Shown here: one piece after another, positions 36,670 to 49,301 of the stretch | How positions within the stretch are numbered: the stretch's first letter is position 1 | How the letters are laid out: every line of letters starts with the position of its first letter | NCBI GenBank assembly: GCA_012932295.1 | Contig: JAAONU010000004.1 | Coordinates: 6,829,030-6,893,029 of the forward strand | Reading direction: 5' to 3' | DNA length: 64,000 bases | From: Cyclina sinensis | Lineage: Eukaryota > Mollusca > Bivalvia > Venerida > Veneridae | Notes under the pieces: model-generated | The model's database searches: none | What the model saw: the letters and a program-made list of their open reading frames with translations, nothing else | Told to the model about the DNA's origin: nothing | Translations under genes and position numbers: made by a program

Positions 36670-37770
36670 ATGTATTTTCGATGGACAAGAGAGTGTGTGC
36701 GCGCGCTTGTGTAAATACACTTTTGTTGTGTGCCTTGTATGTCATGTTGACAATCAATATAAAACTGTTTAAAGCATGTTTTGTACAAAGCTAGTTAGTT
36801 TAAAAAATTGTGTCAAAGCCTTTCATAGTTCGTTAGTTTATTCATTTAGAAAAGGAGGTTTGCTTGTCTTAAACAAATCTGTACATGATTCTGAGCATAA
36901 TTATTTTCCATAAATATTCGATATTCTTGGATTACCAAAATCTTTGCACTGTGAAAAAATTCTCCTAAGAAAGACGATCTTAACAAATTTAGAATACACA
37001 TAAATGCTTTTAGAAACAAGAGGGAAGAGAAACATATATTTTGAAAGACTAATATTTGACCGGTTTCTTCGTTAACAGAACGTAACTGTTATTACTGCGA
37101 ATAAGCATATCATATGATTATAGTTGCAAGTAAATAAACATAATTTTAACATATCTGTCAAGCGCGACTTTTCTGTTTCATAGCATCAAGGAGTCTAACA
37201 ATGATGCAATTTGATCAAAGTAATTAAAGGAAGGGGTGGTAAAGTCATGTCAAATATAGTCATCTTTTAGTGGTAAGAATTTATATAAAAATGTCTATCT
37301 AGTTCAATAAATAATACTCATTCTGGTGTGTTTAAATTTGTCTTAATACCCTACGCATTTTTATTTTCAAATGTAAGTAAATAACTGTTTCCTGCACGTT
37401 GTATAATAATAACTAGCAATACTATACTCAAGGTATAAAAGATGGGGAATGAGCTATACGTTGTTTATCCTAACTAAGAACAGAATACAATTTGATACCC
37501 ACATTCATACTATATGGAATATAATTTTCTATAATGACTTGTTATCTATTCATATTTTATTACATCCTGTTTGTACAATTTGTTCCAATCAAAATATTTC
37601 CATTTACCAAACATAAAAAGGCCTATAGGTGCGAATTGTTTTTTGACTGGATGTATTCTTGAAGTGTATATGGTGGGGTCTGGATTATATAGATTCCCAT
37701 TATGGCCCCCATAAAATATCGACTGTTTGACAAGGACATCTAAAAATAAATCTCGTCTCGCCCTTTCAGT
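36670..37770. other. AT-rich sequence without recognisable features
   Basis: Apart from a short GTGTGTGCGCGCGC run at about 36693-36710, nothing was recognised. Confidence 0.5.
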
Positions 37771-37774
37771 TCAA

Positions 37775-39287
37775 TATATACTGTTCACAAAAGTAGGGGA
37801 TACTGAAGGTAATATTGTTATTGCGAGTATTTAAGAAAACCCTTACCTTTGATGTTTATTTAATCAATTAAACAAATTTATTCACACATTTTATCGAAAA
37901 TACAACTTCTTCATGACATCTTAAGGTACTTTAAACAGCGTCTCAAGTAATTACGTTAACGTTATCATTTCCAAACGCCTTCAAAAACGTGTTGGACCAC
38001 CTTCGTTGCCGCAACAAGCTATGCAACGACGTTTAATACAACCAATAAGACGACTGATAGTGTGCTGAGGGATTCTGTCCCACTCTTCCTGCAGCGCCGC
38101 AGCGAGCTCACATTACGTTAAAGGTGGAGGATCACGTCTTCGGAATTATTTTACAGGAATGTGCCACACATGTTCAATAGGTGATATGTTCGGGCTCATC
38201 GCTGACCATTGCAAAGTACGGGTATGTTGCTTTTTCAGGAACTCAGTGACAAGTCTTGTCCTTTGGGCCCTATCATCCTGGAAGATGAACTCTTGGCCAT
38301 GACATTGAGCAAACGGGACATCATGCAGAACCAATATGTTGTCAAAGTAGTACTGGCCAGTCACACTGCCATAGCACACATGTAGCTATGTTCTGGCAGC
38401 CATAGTGATGCCACCCATACCATAACGGACCCACCCCCATATGGGTCGTGGGCAACCCTAGAAGCGTCCGTAAAAACGTTCACCTGGGCGACGCCAAAGT
38501 CTTCTTCGACCATCACGAAAGTCTAGCTTGAATCTGGATTCATCACTGAATGTCACATGTGACCACTGCTTAATATTCCACAGACGCCGGTGTCTACACC
38601 ACGTCAAACGTTCATGACAATGCATTGCTGACATCTAAAGATCACTTGAGGGCGTCTAGCGTTAAGACTGTCTGAGTGAAGGCGATTTCTGATTTGTCTG
38701 TCTCAAGATATTAACCCCTCTGACATGTCGAAGGCATTGTTGAAAGTCTGTGGCCGTCAATGTTTTATTACGGAGAGCTTGATACACAACATAGCGGTCG
38801 TCTCGTACGACGTCTTCTTCTTTGGATATCAATCAAGTCACCATTTGTTAGCGTGACCACAATCAACAGACAACGGACTGTGAAACATTCAATTCAGCTG
38901 CAGTGTGGGCCTGTGTACTTCCGGTCTGGAGCATACAAATGGCCCGCCAACTTTGACGTTCCGTAAGACGTCTCATAATTCCAATTGCAAATTTGACTAA
39001 GAATTTGTGTTTCACATATACACAACACAATATTCTGAAAGTTTTGCCAAAATAAATTCACAAGTACCATGATTTCGGTCAATATTAAAATCTGCGTGCT
39101 ACCCACATGTCTTAAAGTTGCACGTACATCACATATTTGAACAAGATTTCTATACTTTAGTGACCACACTATCTGCACATGAACAACCATTTTAGAAATA
39201 TACATGATGATTGCCTATAAAGAATAGGTTTCCAATATCATAACAAAATAACATAATATCCCCTACTTTTTGTGAACAGTATATATA
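37775..39287 (-). mobile_element. Tc1/mariner element with terminal inverted repeats
   Basis: The left end TATATACTGTTCACAAAA-GTAGGGGATA is matched in inverse by the right end (about 39256-39287), the only internal difference in that stretch being one A. The ends lie in TA-rich DNA as expected for TA target duplication, though the exact TA cannot be fixed because both flanks read TATATA. The length is about 1.5 kb. A single transposase pseudogene occupies most of the interior on the minus strand. The single-base indel between the ends and the broken gene suggest a moderately old insertion. Confidence 0.9.
37981..38976 (-). pseudogene. Broken Tc1-type transposase
   Basis: From an ATG at 38976-38974, conceptual translation gives an N-terminal helix-turn-helix region (MRRLTERQSW..., ...AAELNVSQSVV). 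Further on is WCRRHR-like text and the first catalytic Asp in VTFSDESRFKLDF. It continues with WRRPGERF and a GMGG-ITM segment, the second catalytic Asp in FQDDRAQR, and the catalytic Glu in SPNISPIEHVW. The C terminus reads EEWDRIPQ...SRLIG...GGPTRF and stops at 37981. The span of about 330 codons is normal for Tc1 transposases. It is inactivated by several in-frame stops (in the HTH region and after RPGERFYGRF) and by at least one frameshift between the SPIEHVW segment and the C terminus. All three catalytic residues remain visible. Confidence 0.9.
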
Positions 39288-39314
39288 CTAGCAAAAAACA
39301 CAAGATTTGGGGTC

Positions 39315-39377
39315 TCGCGAGGATTAAAGTGAACTTGTGACAAGTTCAGTGTTATTTTCGCTTATACTTCCTCGCGA
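39315..39377. repeat. Nested GC-containing palindrome
   Basis: An outer 9-bp stem, TCGCGAGGA (39315-39323) with TCCTCGCGA (39369-39377), encloses an inner palindrome GAACTTG-TGA-CAAGTTC (39331-39347). It starts only about 28 bp beyond the right end of the Tc1 element. It could form a cruciform or hairpin RNA, or be the terminus of another transposon. No function is evident. Confidence 0.75.
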
Positions 39378-39794
39378 AGTTTTATATTTTCATTATGAAG
39401 TTTGCAAAGAAAAACATAATTTCTAATAATTCTCTGCAGCGTTGTTGCCGTTCTGGTTAAACGGAAAAAACAATTTTACTGCATAATAGTTTGTTTGTGT
39501 GATTTTCCTTGCGTAAAATAAAATTGCCAGCATGTCTTGGAATCTATTAGTTCATCACGGGAATAAACAAATTGCAATAAATGCTTTTCTGTTGATAATT
39601 TATTACAAAATAAACAAGCAAAAAATCGAGAGCGTATTCAGATAACTTCCAAGCTTTACACAGTCCGCTTTGACAGATAGTCAATTCATGGAAGTCATGG
39701 AAAATATGCACCCCATTATTTTCATGATTTTGATTGGAATTGTCTACATGTCTAGGGTATTCACTTTTACAGCCAACACAACACCTCGATGTCT

Positions 39795-40010
39795 TTGCTT
39801 GAATATGACAAACAGAGATGTTAGAAGGCATCTGTCTGCCGTCGATTTGTGACGACCTGTTGGTATGGCGGAGGAAGGGATTACCTATCGCCAGGTTGGT
39901 GAAGCCTTTGATGTGGACATGGCAGATCCTGTGCAAAGTCTCGACAGTTTGGTACAAAGTGAACGCAACTTCAGCAGCTGAAGAACGCATTTTAGTCATC
40001 CAGGCCTAAG
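39795..40010 (+). pseudogene. N-terminal HTH relic of a second Tc1-like transposase
   Basis: The plus-strand frame from about 39806 reads MTNRDVRRHLSAVDL, a stop, then RPVGMAEEGITYRQVGEAFD. It continues with a short decayed stretch (VDMADPVQSLDSLVQSE). The pattern matches the first helix-turn-helix of Tc1-family transposases (a charged start, 'VGMxxxGxTYRxVAxxF', then a recognition helix). No DDE part follows. It lies in opposite orientation to the neighbouring Tc1 element and is clearly different in sequence, so it is a separate remnant. Several substitutions and at least two stops are present. Confidence 0.6.
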
Positions 40011-40019
40011 AAACCGTTT

Positions 40020-41540
40020 CAAAACCAAGCTATATAGTAACCTCCAAGGTGCTCGTTGTACATGTTAACAACTTGCTATACGTGCTGAACTTCAAATAAT
40101 TCAGGACAAACATAAAAATACATACCACAAAAGTGTACACGTTGTGTTGGGTCAAATGGCTCCGGCCGGTAGGACAGGAAACACCATTTTTATATCTTTT
40201 TATAAAATATTGGCTTAAATAGCTTCATGAAAACAGTTGTCCCCTCAAGTGCAATGAGAAAATGTTTTTTTTCTTAGGAAGCTATATCAAAATGGGATAG
40301 TAATCGCATAATGACATTAAAATGGCTACCATATTTAATGATAAAGTAAAACCCACTGGCTCCTACAGTTTGCAATATAAAATGTATAGGTATTAATGTT
40401 GTTACAGCAAGTATTCCAATAAAAATTAAAAAGGACAAGCATTTAAACAAAATAATACCTTATACTGGACAACTTGACTGAAAATAGAATGTCGACATAA
40501 ATAAAGCACAATGATTAAAAAAATAGTCTGTATACCATTGACCGGCTTCATACTCCGACTTATGTTGCGATTTATTACTGCAGCAGTCATTTTCTTTTCA
40601 AGAAGATATTCGAATGCAGTTGGAAAGTTTTATCTAAGTTTGGTTCGAGACTATGGGTGATAAGGTCAACATATTTAGAAAAAATATTTTAGTCAATTGT
40701 AAGATATGTTTGTGAGGAAGTCTGTTGTTTGTTTAACATTTGGTGAGCAATATGTATGCTGAAAAAGCCTCCGTGATTGCCTGCATCTTAACAATAAGTA
40801 TGCGCTGAAAAGCGAATCCAAAGATTCACCGAATGTACCCTTGTCCAAACTGTGCCTTTTTATACCTTTTTAGATATGACGTATAATCCATAACGAGATA
40901 ATAAGAACGAGGTAACTTTCTGATTATTTTAGTTTCTAAAACACCAAGAAATCAATCCCATATTATGTAGTACATGTACTCTACACAGAGAGAAGGATAC
41001 TGTTTTAGTCCCGATATGGCCTTTGTTGTTGAAAGGGACCTCGGATAACATTTACCTTTTTTCATTTTTTATTTGATACGAGTTGTTTTTCAATGGTTCT
41101 GTGTAAAAATGGATAGAGGCAAAGGGCTACAGAAGACGTGAAATGTGTTTAGATGCACTAGATTGTATTTGGTGACATTTTACGACACGTTGATAGTTAT
41201 TAGTTATTACATATAATTATTCATGAAAGTGATTAGAAGTTATTGTCATATTTGTAACAATGAGAAGGCGAACATGACGTATGATTTACGCGTTTCATTT
41301 TTTCGAAATAATTTTCGGTATCTCCATATCAGACAAGAAGTGACTTTACATCAGAAAGTCCTAAATAAAACCAACTAGTAAACGCAAAACGCGAATTGTG
41401 ACTACACAGAAATCTTTTGTTCATATATATCAGGGTGACAATACCACGTGGTATATGATGTCATTTAGGCTGTCGCAAGCAGCATGTTTTGACTCAATTC
41501 GGAGGAGAAAACTGCCCCTCAGAATCAAGTCATCATTTTC
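40020..41540. other. AT-rich sequence without recognisable features
   Basis: No gene, RNA or array was recognised here. Confidence 0.5.
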
Positions 41541-41546
41541 TGAGCT

Positions 41547-41822
41547 CTAAGTTCTAATAATTCTTTTTTTCCCTCCTAGCACCAAATACTCAATGTTGTG
41601 CTCTCTTTCTAATGCCTTAATATCTGTTTGCAAATTTTTTTGATGTTTGTCAACCTTTTTCTTATAAGATGAATATGAAATTGTCTTTGCTCTTATCTTT
41701 AACATTAATGTTTCAAAAAATAATTTGTCATCTATATCTAATTTCATTATACTGCTACAAATATCATCAAGTGATTGTTCTGTAAGTTGATGCTCTGATG
41801 CATGCTGCAGTTTTTCTTTATA
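41547..41822 (-). pseudogene. LINE ORF2 linker fragment (L1/Tx1-like)
   Basis: The minus-strand open frame of about 91 codons contains LTEQSLDDI, then LFFETLMLKIRAKTISYSSY and KKKVDKHQKNLQTDIKALE. The 'W/FxxLKxKIRxxxIxYSxxKKK...' pattern followed by a charged coiled segment is characteristic of the region between the endonuclease and reverse transcriptase domains in L1-like non-LTR retrotransposon ORF2 proteins. Neither flanking domain is recognisable on either side, so it is a short relic. Open stops bound it at both ends. Confidence 0.65.
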
Positions 41823-41829
41823 TTAATGA

Positions 41830-42600
41830 AAAATATGGATCTGGAGTTTGAACTTTGTAGCTATATGGCTTTCTTAATACAAAATTCCTGTAAAAATCGT
41901 TTTGTTCTACAATACTTGTAAAACGTTATTTGATTAAATTATTCTTAAGGTAGTATTTAGTCAATTAACTGTCAATAAACATAGAAGTTTTCTGAATGAC
42001 AGCATTGCTAAGCATCTTCCAACAATATCAGGGTAATTTGATAGGTAGCTGTTAGTTTCAATGATTTTTCTAACATTTTACTCTAAATTTCGACTTACCA
42101 AAATCTTAAAACAAGCATTCTGTATCATGTTGATTTTGAAACTTACGTATAACGTTAATGCAGTACAACTTCATTCACTGGTAAGCCATATTTATGATAC
42201 AACGGTTTAAGAAATCTTGATTTGTTCTGAGCATCTCTGTTCTGTAATTCTATGGGTCTAAGGAGCGGACCGTTCTCATTTGATAGCATTTTTGTCATTA
42301 TGTTTCGATTGCAACGTACATGATTTTGTTAACTAAATTAAGTTCATTGTCCTTGCTTTCTATGGCAGTTGAAATTGTAATGAATGTCGGACTAAGCCCT
42401 GTAAACAGTTAGCAAACCACAACACAATGACTCCAACCTTGACACGTTTGATTGCAGCACAATCTTCTCTTATCCACTACATCTGTTGCTATAACGCATA
42501 CTCATTTCTTTTTTTTATTTCTAATTTCTAATGCCCGTTAATTTCCTGGTTATCGTATTGAAACGAGGTTGCAACTAAATAAGAATAAATTTGTTTATTT
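41830..42600. other. AT-rich sequence without recognisable features
   Basis: Nothing was recognised; it may contain decayed flanks of the LINE fragment. Confidence 0.45.
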
Positions 42601-42604
42601 TTTA

Positions 42605-42692
42605 ATTAAGCTTGGCTCTTTGATTTATTAAGCTTGGCTCTTTGATTTATTAAGCTTGCCTCTTTGATTTATTAAGCTTGGCTCTTTTCAAC
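42605..42692 (+). repeat. 22-bp tandem repeat, four copies
   Basis: Four near-identical units of 'attaagcttggctctttgat' plus 'tt' lie in tandem. Each carries an AAGCTT site. The third has a single C for G change. Confidence 0.9.
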
Positions 42693-42699
42693 TGATTTT

Positions 42700-44090
42700 T
42701 TTAACCTTTATTGCAAAAGAAAATATATTCTTTTAATGTTTTAATTTGATAAGAAACGATGGATCTGATCAATCAGAGTGTTGTTAAAAAACTCCGTAAA
42801 ACGACCATCAAAGGGAAACTTCTTCAGTTTCGAGAATTGACTGTGTATACAATTAACTGTTTGAAATCAAAAACCTAGTTTTGAATGTTATGTCGGATTA
42901 AATTTATCTTCATTGAAAACATTTTTGTTACGCGAGTTATTGTGCGTTTAATCACAGTTTTTCTTCTTCTTCTCAAACAGTTTCTTTTTTCTAAAAGATG
43001 CCGCAAAATAAACTCATCTTGATTGATTAAATATCAGTTTAAAAGCATAGGCTTTGTGAGAAGATATAATTCATTTCTGAATATTATTGAAAACAACAAC
43101 AACAACAACAACAAAACAACAACAACAAGAAACAAACATAACCCATAAAACAAAGTATTTCATATCCTGGTTTAATAGATGATTTACCTATTTTTATTTA
43201 AATCTTGTTTGATTACAAATTTGATTGTGATACATGAAACATTTTAAGTTGATTTTATATATTTCAGATTGCTTTTGAAGGCAGAAAGTCTTTTAAAGTT
43301 AACACTTTCATGCCATCAATTATTTCTCAAGATCAACATCGTAGTAAGATTTCCCTCAGTGGACTCAAATTGGTTTTGACAGATTGCTGCATTTGATTAG
43401 TCACTGTGTCTGAAATCCTTTACTCTCAATTTTACAAGAAAGCCGACAAGAGAACGATAAGACCATATTCATTTGTAAATCGTTAGTGATTTATCCTAGG
43501 ATTTATTTAACGTGTAAACAAATTATATTAAAAGAGAAAAATGTCATTTTGATCTATTTTTATTACAGTCCTTCACCAAAGATGGACTAAATACGAGAGA
43601 TTATCATGCACAAAAGTAGGATAATAACAAAATACTCCCAATAAAAAACACTGCTTTTTTTGCTTGCCTTTTTTGTGGTATATTTGCAGTATACACATCA
43701 GGATTTGAGGACTATTAACTAAAGTGATACCAAGCAAAGGTTAAGAGCAGTATGCATTTTAGTCGAATATAATTATCTAACAGAAGGAAACCTAAGAGAC
43801 GGATGATTTGTTAATTACGTGAGCTGATTGTCTTAATATTCAGGAGGGGCACGTTTATGCAAAAATAAAATGTAAAAATATCTCAGTTCTTCTTTAATCA
43901 TATTGCACTTGTAACGGTGTTTGTATTATAAATCTTCATTTGTTTTTAAAGTAAAGACTTCTAACTGTAACAAATCGTCCTCACAGCCTATACACGTTAT
44001 TGCTGAAATAAGAAATTGTAAATCAGCGCATTTTACATATCCAAAACTAGTCAATTACATAAAATAGCTATAAATACGAGTGCCATAAAT
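42700..44090. other. AT-rich sequence with an (AAC)n run
   Basis: An (AAC)n microsatellite of about 40 bases lies at 43091-43130. No other structure was recognised. Confidence 0.5.
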
Positions 44091-44094
44091 GTCT

Positions 44095-47000
44095 GTATGA
44101 GAGGGATAGGTCAGGTACAAAAGGTTCGGCTTAATTCCTGTGTGAGGCACTTTATAACCTTTGGTTGATTATAAAACCGTACAAAAAAATAGACTTCCCC
44201 TCAACTTTTAGTTTAGTAAATATACCTAAAGTTATGGCACCTCACGCAGTTTGGTAAATAATGTGCTTTTATAAGTCCTTTGAATTAAAAGGCTTTTCAT
44301 CATTTGTTTAAGTTAATTTGCTTTAAGGGGCACTTTATGAAAAACTTCCACCTTAGTAGAGATCTGTAATTAATTGATATGGAATAATTAAATTTTAAAG
44401 AATTCTAAAGAACATTAAATTACAAGGCTCCCTAATGAATTCCTTCCTGTGTGTTCAACTGGAAAAAATTAACATCTTGTTTAAGGAGACTTAATGATGC
44501 TGATCTAAAGAGCCTGTTCGACCAAATGAAATTATTTAATCAAATATTAAGATTACCAAAGTCGTAGTAGTTTTACTGGAAGTTGATTCATATAGTTCCT
44601 TAAGACACACCTCCGTTATAACAATTGCAAAAAAACCCCAAAATGACTCTAAATTCTTATTGTTGAATTTTTAATGATAGCCAGGAATGCTTCCGCAAAA
44701 CTGATGCGGACTTAATGCGTAGTGTCCTTTTTGTATGGATTTTTGGTAACACTTGTATCATAAATATCTTGGAGCTGTCAGTTTTAATGACAATAAGTCT
44801 GTGTAAACACAATTAATCGAATTCGTTGAGAGACAGAAGCCAAACCATGCAAGGTTCTTTCTACGTCCTAATGCATTTTAGCTGTCAGATATTAAAAGGA
44901 AGAAATTTTAAAAATGCCTGCTTAGCCTTGGAGGAAATGTAAATCAATCCTTTAAGGAATCAGCTCTTGAAAGGAATTAAGAGGCATGAAACTGACAGAT
45001 TGTCCTCTCACATTTGAAAGTTTTAGAATCATATTTTTTCTTTGTTTATATTGGAAAGGAAAATAAGCAAACTTTCAGACATATGTTAATTTGAGTAAGA
45101 TAAATTCATTTTAAAAAGTGTAAAAAGTTGTCGGATGAAGTCTTGTAAACGACATTTACAAAGACGTAAATATTATGACAATTCTTATTAAAAATAAACT
45201 CATTTAGGAGGCATACCCTGACAAATGGAACATTAAATTTTCTTTTAGAAATTATAAAGAGGTGAGTGATGTTAAACGAATCAATATCAGTAGACCAGGT
45301 AAACTGAACTGAATGCATTTATGCAACTCGTTATATATAAGGTTGCTGAACAATCATCGGGAGGATAGTAATCAAAAAAGTATTTAAAAGTTAAATGGGT
45401 GTTTTAAAGATGCTTTATGGTTTTAAGCTTTGCATATTTAAAAACATGTATATAAATATCAAAGCCTTTGTATACGCAATAAAGCGAATCATTGACAAAT
45501 TCGTAGCGAATACATTTTGTATTACCAGTCTAGCTCGTCGGACTGTCAGAGAGTCGCAGGATGCTGACAGTGAGCTGATAACCCTACATATCTATGCTTT
45601 ATCTCGTTCTTGCATTTATTTATTTTTTTGCATCTAAAGTGGTATATGCGGATATACATTACCAGCGTAGAATATTTATCACCCACGCTACAAGGCGAGG
45701 GTAATATTATATCAATCAGGGCCGGAAATATAGCCAAATATCTGCAGCAAAAACTAAAATAGCATTTTATCACCTCTCCATGCCTAAGACTGGGTTTTTT
45801 TCCCGTTTGTATGAAAAAATTCTTCGACAGATTGTGCGTTTTAATTCCCTATATTACCATTCACCGCTTGTAAAAATGACATTGGAAGTTAACGTTAGAA
45901 AGACATGACGCGAAACGTAAACGTTAAAAGAATAATGATGAGCAATACTTTTTTTCCAAGGTTCTTTACATGTTATTTCTTGAGGATTCTGAACTGTTTT
46001 GTGAAAAGAGGATTGGTGATTATTTTGGGATTAGTTGTGTGCGATTGGAAAATGAAATGGAAACCGGTTTAAAAAGGCTAAAATAGCTTTGCACATCGGC
46101 GAACTGTATGTGCATCTTTCCGTTCCGTATTTTATATACAGCAATGAAGTCCTAGACGAGAATGTCGTATTTAACTTGTCTACTTTGTTTTTAATAAATT
46201 TTGGTTGACGATTCTTTTACCAGTCAGAATACTGGAACTTTCCTGGAAGGGTGATCAAACAATGTACAACACTGCATTTTTTTCTCTAAGATGTATAATT
46301 TAGTTGTATATTGTAAAAATGTCATCTTTTTATTGTTTGTTTAACATTATCACAAAGCTTTTACAACTTCTTCACATGTACTCAAAGTTTTGGATTTCAG
46401 AAATACAAAAGTAGCACTTTGTAAAAAGTCGCTACAGGAGCCCAATTTTCTACATCAGTTAAAACTTTTAGATTTGGACCTCTTTTATAGCAAATTGCTT
46501 TCTTGTATTACATAACAGACAATGCTGCTCTGAACAGGTCTTACAACAAAAGATGAACAATAACAAAATGTAACCAGAGGCGCTAAAAGCCATTACGTCG
46601 AGACAAGTTTATTTTGTGAGATCTGAAAATAAGCAATACAGACATATATAACTCAAGGCGCACGTATTCTAAATATTGCAGACCCAGAGATTCCTTTATT
46701 TAGAATAATTAAAGACTCTTAAACGACATGACTACCCGTTAAATGATCAAACCATTCATATTACTTCTGTAACATTGAAGTTTCCAGATAACACCAACAT
46801 ACAATTCTAGATGCCAGTTTCGATAGACAAAAATCTTCTTCAAGAATTCTAGAACAGTCTATCAGTAAATATTAATCGTCTCTGTTATCGATTTTCGAAG
46901 CAGAGAAAGATCCGGCTTCTACGTAAATTGCTTATTTCATCGACTCAACACACCTTATTGAAATACAAGTCTTCAAATGCAAGAACTTTTACAGTTTGAA

Positions 47001-47577
47001 ACTTTTTTTTCTACTGAGACTGGGGAATGACTTAAACGAATACATTTACCGACATTCTTTTAAAAGATTGGACTTCTTTAGTGGATCTCATATGCCTGAC
47101 ATAGTGTTTATATACATGTATTTACAATGGGGTTCAGAAAGTTCGGATTTATTACATTCTTGAATCGTTAATATTTCTTGAAGTATTTATGAACGATGCT
47201 GATATTTGCTGGCTGTTTTTCTCTTTTGGTGTATAAAGCATCAGATTTTAGGATTTCACAGATATTTTTCAGCGCCTTCCTAGGACGTTGCCGCGACAAG
47301 AAGAATAAGGCGCATAGCATCTTTCGGCCCCTTTCGTCTGGATTCAAATTTTGCCATCCACCAATGGCAGTTGACATTCCTAAAAATGTATTCTACCTCA
47401 AGTAATGGCCTACCTCACATGTCCTTTATATCAAGCACATTTCCAGATTGTTTGTAGTCATTTTGTAGTATACTGTAAGTAATGTAGGTTGCACCAAGGT
47501 AAGTGAATATATGCGCGAGATTTTAATCTGTTTCATTGTTCACTCTAACTATACTACGTAGTTTTATTTAAGTATTG
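44095..47577 (+). repeat. Triplicated non-coding block, copy B
   Basis: Three stretches match copy C collinearly: 44098-44160 with 58320-58380, 44410-45030 with 58795-59350, and about 46470-47570 with about 59690-60740. The third includes 'ttgctttcttgta', 'aaccagagg(c/t)gctaaaag', 'ttaaggcgcac', 'tttccagataacac', 'tctatcagtaaatatt', 'gcatcagattttagga' and 'ttttgccatc(c/t)acc'. The first two also match copy A. Open frames in it (45395-45637, 47196-47405) are not conserved in copy C. The match to C stops at about 47577, exactly where the LINE fragment begins. Confidence 0.75.
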
Positions 47578-47582
47578 CACGA

Positions 47583-48232
47583 TGAACACGAAATCTTATT
47601 CTTGAACCTTAGGGCAATGCTGGATAGCAAAATGGAGATGGAACAACATATAAACTCTGTCTGTCGCTCGTGCTTTGGTCAAAGTCGACAAATTGGACGC
47701 ATTCGCAAATTCCTCACCAAAGATGCTACCAATAGTGCTTTTTTTATTATATCAAGAATGGATTATTGCAATTTGCTACTTTACGGTGTACCTATGACAA
47801 ATATAAAGAAGCTACAAACAGTTCAGAACAGTGCAGCGCGCGTCATTTCAAAAACATCCCGACATGATCACATATCTTCCATCCTTAAAGAACTCCATTG
47901 GCTTCCAGTACAACAAAGAATTCAATTTAAAATTCTGACTTTAACGTTCAAAGGTCTACACCACCTAGCACCGGTGTACATTACCAGCTTAAACAAAATT
48001 TAAAAACCCAACAGAAACCTTAGATCGCAAAAACAGTTCTGTCAGACGTGTGGTTCCAAAAACACGAAGAATTACCAATGGAGATAAAAGTTTTGCCTCA
48101 GCTGCACCAAAATTATTGAATGAGTTACCACCAGAAATCAATGACTTAGAAACTTTGAGTTCATTTATAAAAAATTTAAAACGCATCTGTTTATCCAGGC
48201 ATATGGACAATTTCTTGAGAGAACAAATTTAG
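47583..48232 (+). pseudogene. 3' part of a LINE reverse transcriptase (CR1/L2-like)
   Basis: The first frame (to 48003) contains the C-terminal reverse transcriptase pattern of CR1/L2/Rex-type LINEs: MEQHINSVCRSCF, IGRIRKFLTKDA, SRMDYCNLLLYG, LQTVQNSAARVI, ILKELHWLPVQQRIQFKI and LTFKGLHHLAP. After a +1 frameshift near 48000 a second frame continues with RRVVPKTRR, SFASAAPKLLNELP and LSSFIKNLKR, ending at a stop at 48230-48232. About four residues are missing between KDAT and SRMDYC. It is 5'-truncated, as is usual for LINE insertions, and lies in copy B of the repeated block. It is not functional. Confidence 0.9.
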
Positions 48233-49301
48233 AAATTACCATAAGTTAGTTTTCAAGTGCTCTTTATGCCCCCGAAGGGAGGCATATAGTAATCGCACAG
48301 TCTGTCCGTCCGTCTGTCTTGTAAAATCTTGTCTTCGCTTCCTCTCCAAAACCTCTTGACAGAATTCATTGAAACTTAACAGGAGTGTTTGTCACCAAGT
48401 CTGGTTGTGCATATCGACTGGAGATTCCGCTCGATTACTTTGGCAGAGATATGGGAACTTTGTCTTTTTTTTTTTACACTAAAATCTTGTCCTCGCTTCC
48501 TCTCTAAAACGGCTTGAGGGATTTCATTAAAACTTAACAGGAGTGTTTGTCAGCAAACCTAGTTGTGCATATCGTCAGGAGATTCCGCACGATTTTATTT
48601 TGGCAGAGTTATTGGCACTCCGTCATTTTTTACTATAACTTCTATATTAAAATCTTGTCAACACTTCATCACCAAAACCACTTGGAGAGTTTCATTGAAA
48701 CTTCACAGGAATGTTTGTCACCAAACCTAGTTGTGCATATTTTCAGGAATTTTATGCTCGGATTATTTTTGGCAGAGTTATGGGCCCTTAGTCATTTTTT
48801 ACTATAACTTCTTTATTAAAATCTTGTCAACACTTCATCTCCAAAACTGCTTGGAGAATTTCATTGAAACTTCACAGGAATGTTTGTCACAAAGCCTAGT
48901 TGTGCATATTGTCAGGAGTTTATGCTCGGATTATGTTTGGCAGAGTTATGGGCCCTTAGTCATTTTTACTATAATTTCTATATTAAAATATTGTCCACAA
49001 TTCATCACCAAAACCGCTTGAAGAATTTCATTGAAACTTCACGGGAATGTTTGTCACCAAGCTTTGTTGTGCTTATCTTCAGGAGTTTCTGCTCAGATTA
49101 TTTTTGGCAGAGTTATGGGCACTTAGTCATTTTTTTACTCTAACTTCTATATTAAAATCTTGTCAACGCTTCATCTACAAAACCACTGGAGGATTTCATT
49201 GAAACTACACAGAAATGTTTGTCACCAAACCTAGCTGTGCATATCGTCAGGAGTTTTTGGTCGGATTATTTTTGGCAGTGTTATGGGCTTTAGTCATTTT
49301 T

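Noticed and set aside
39547..39999. 150-codon minus-strand open frame
   Set aside because: The opposite strand carries the Tc1-type helix-turn-helix relic; the minus frame is its complement over the right half and shows no domain of its own.
48547..49143. Overlapping plus-strand frames of 86-96 codons with similar sequences
   Set aside because: They are translations of the 165-170 bp satellite units in different frames.
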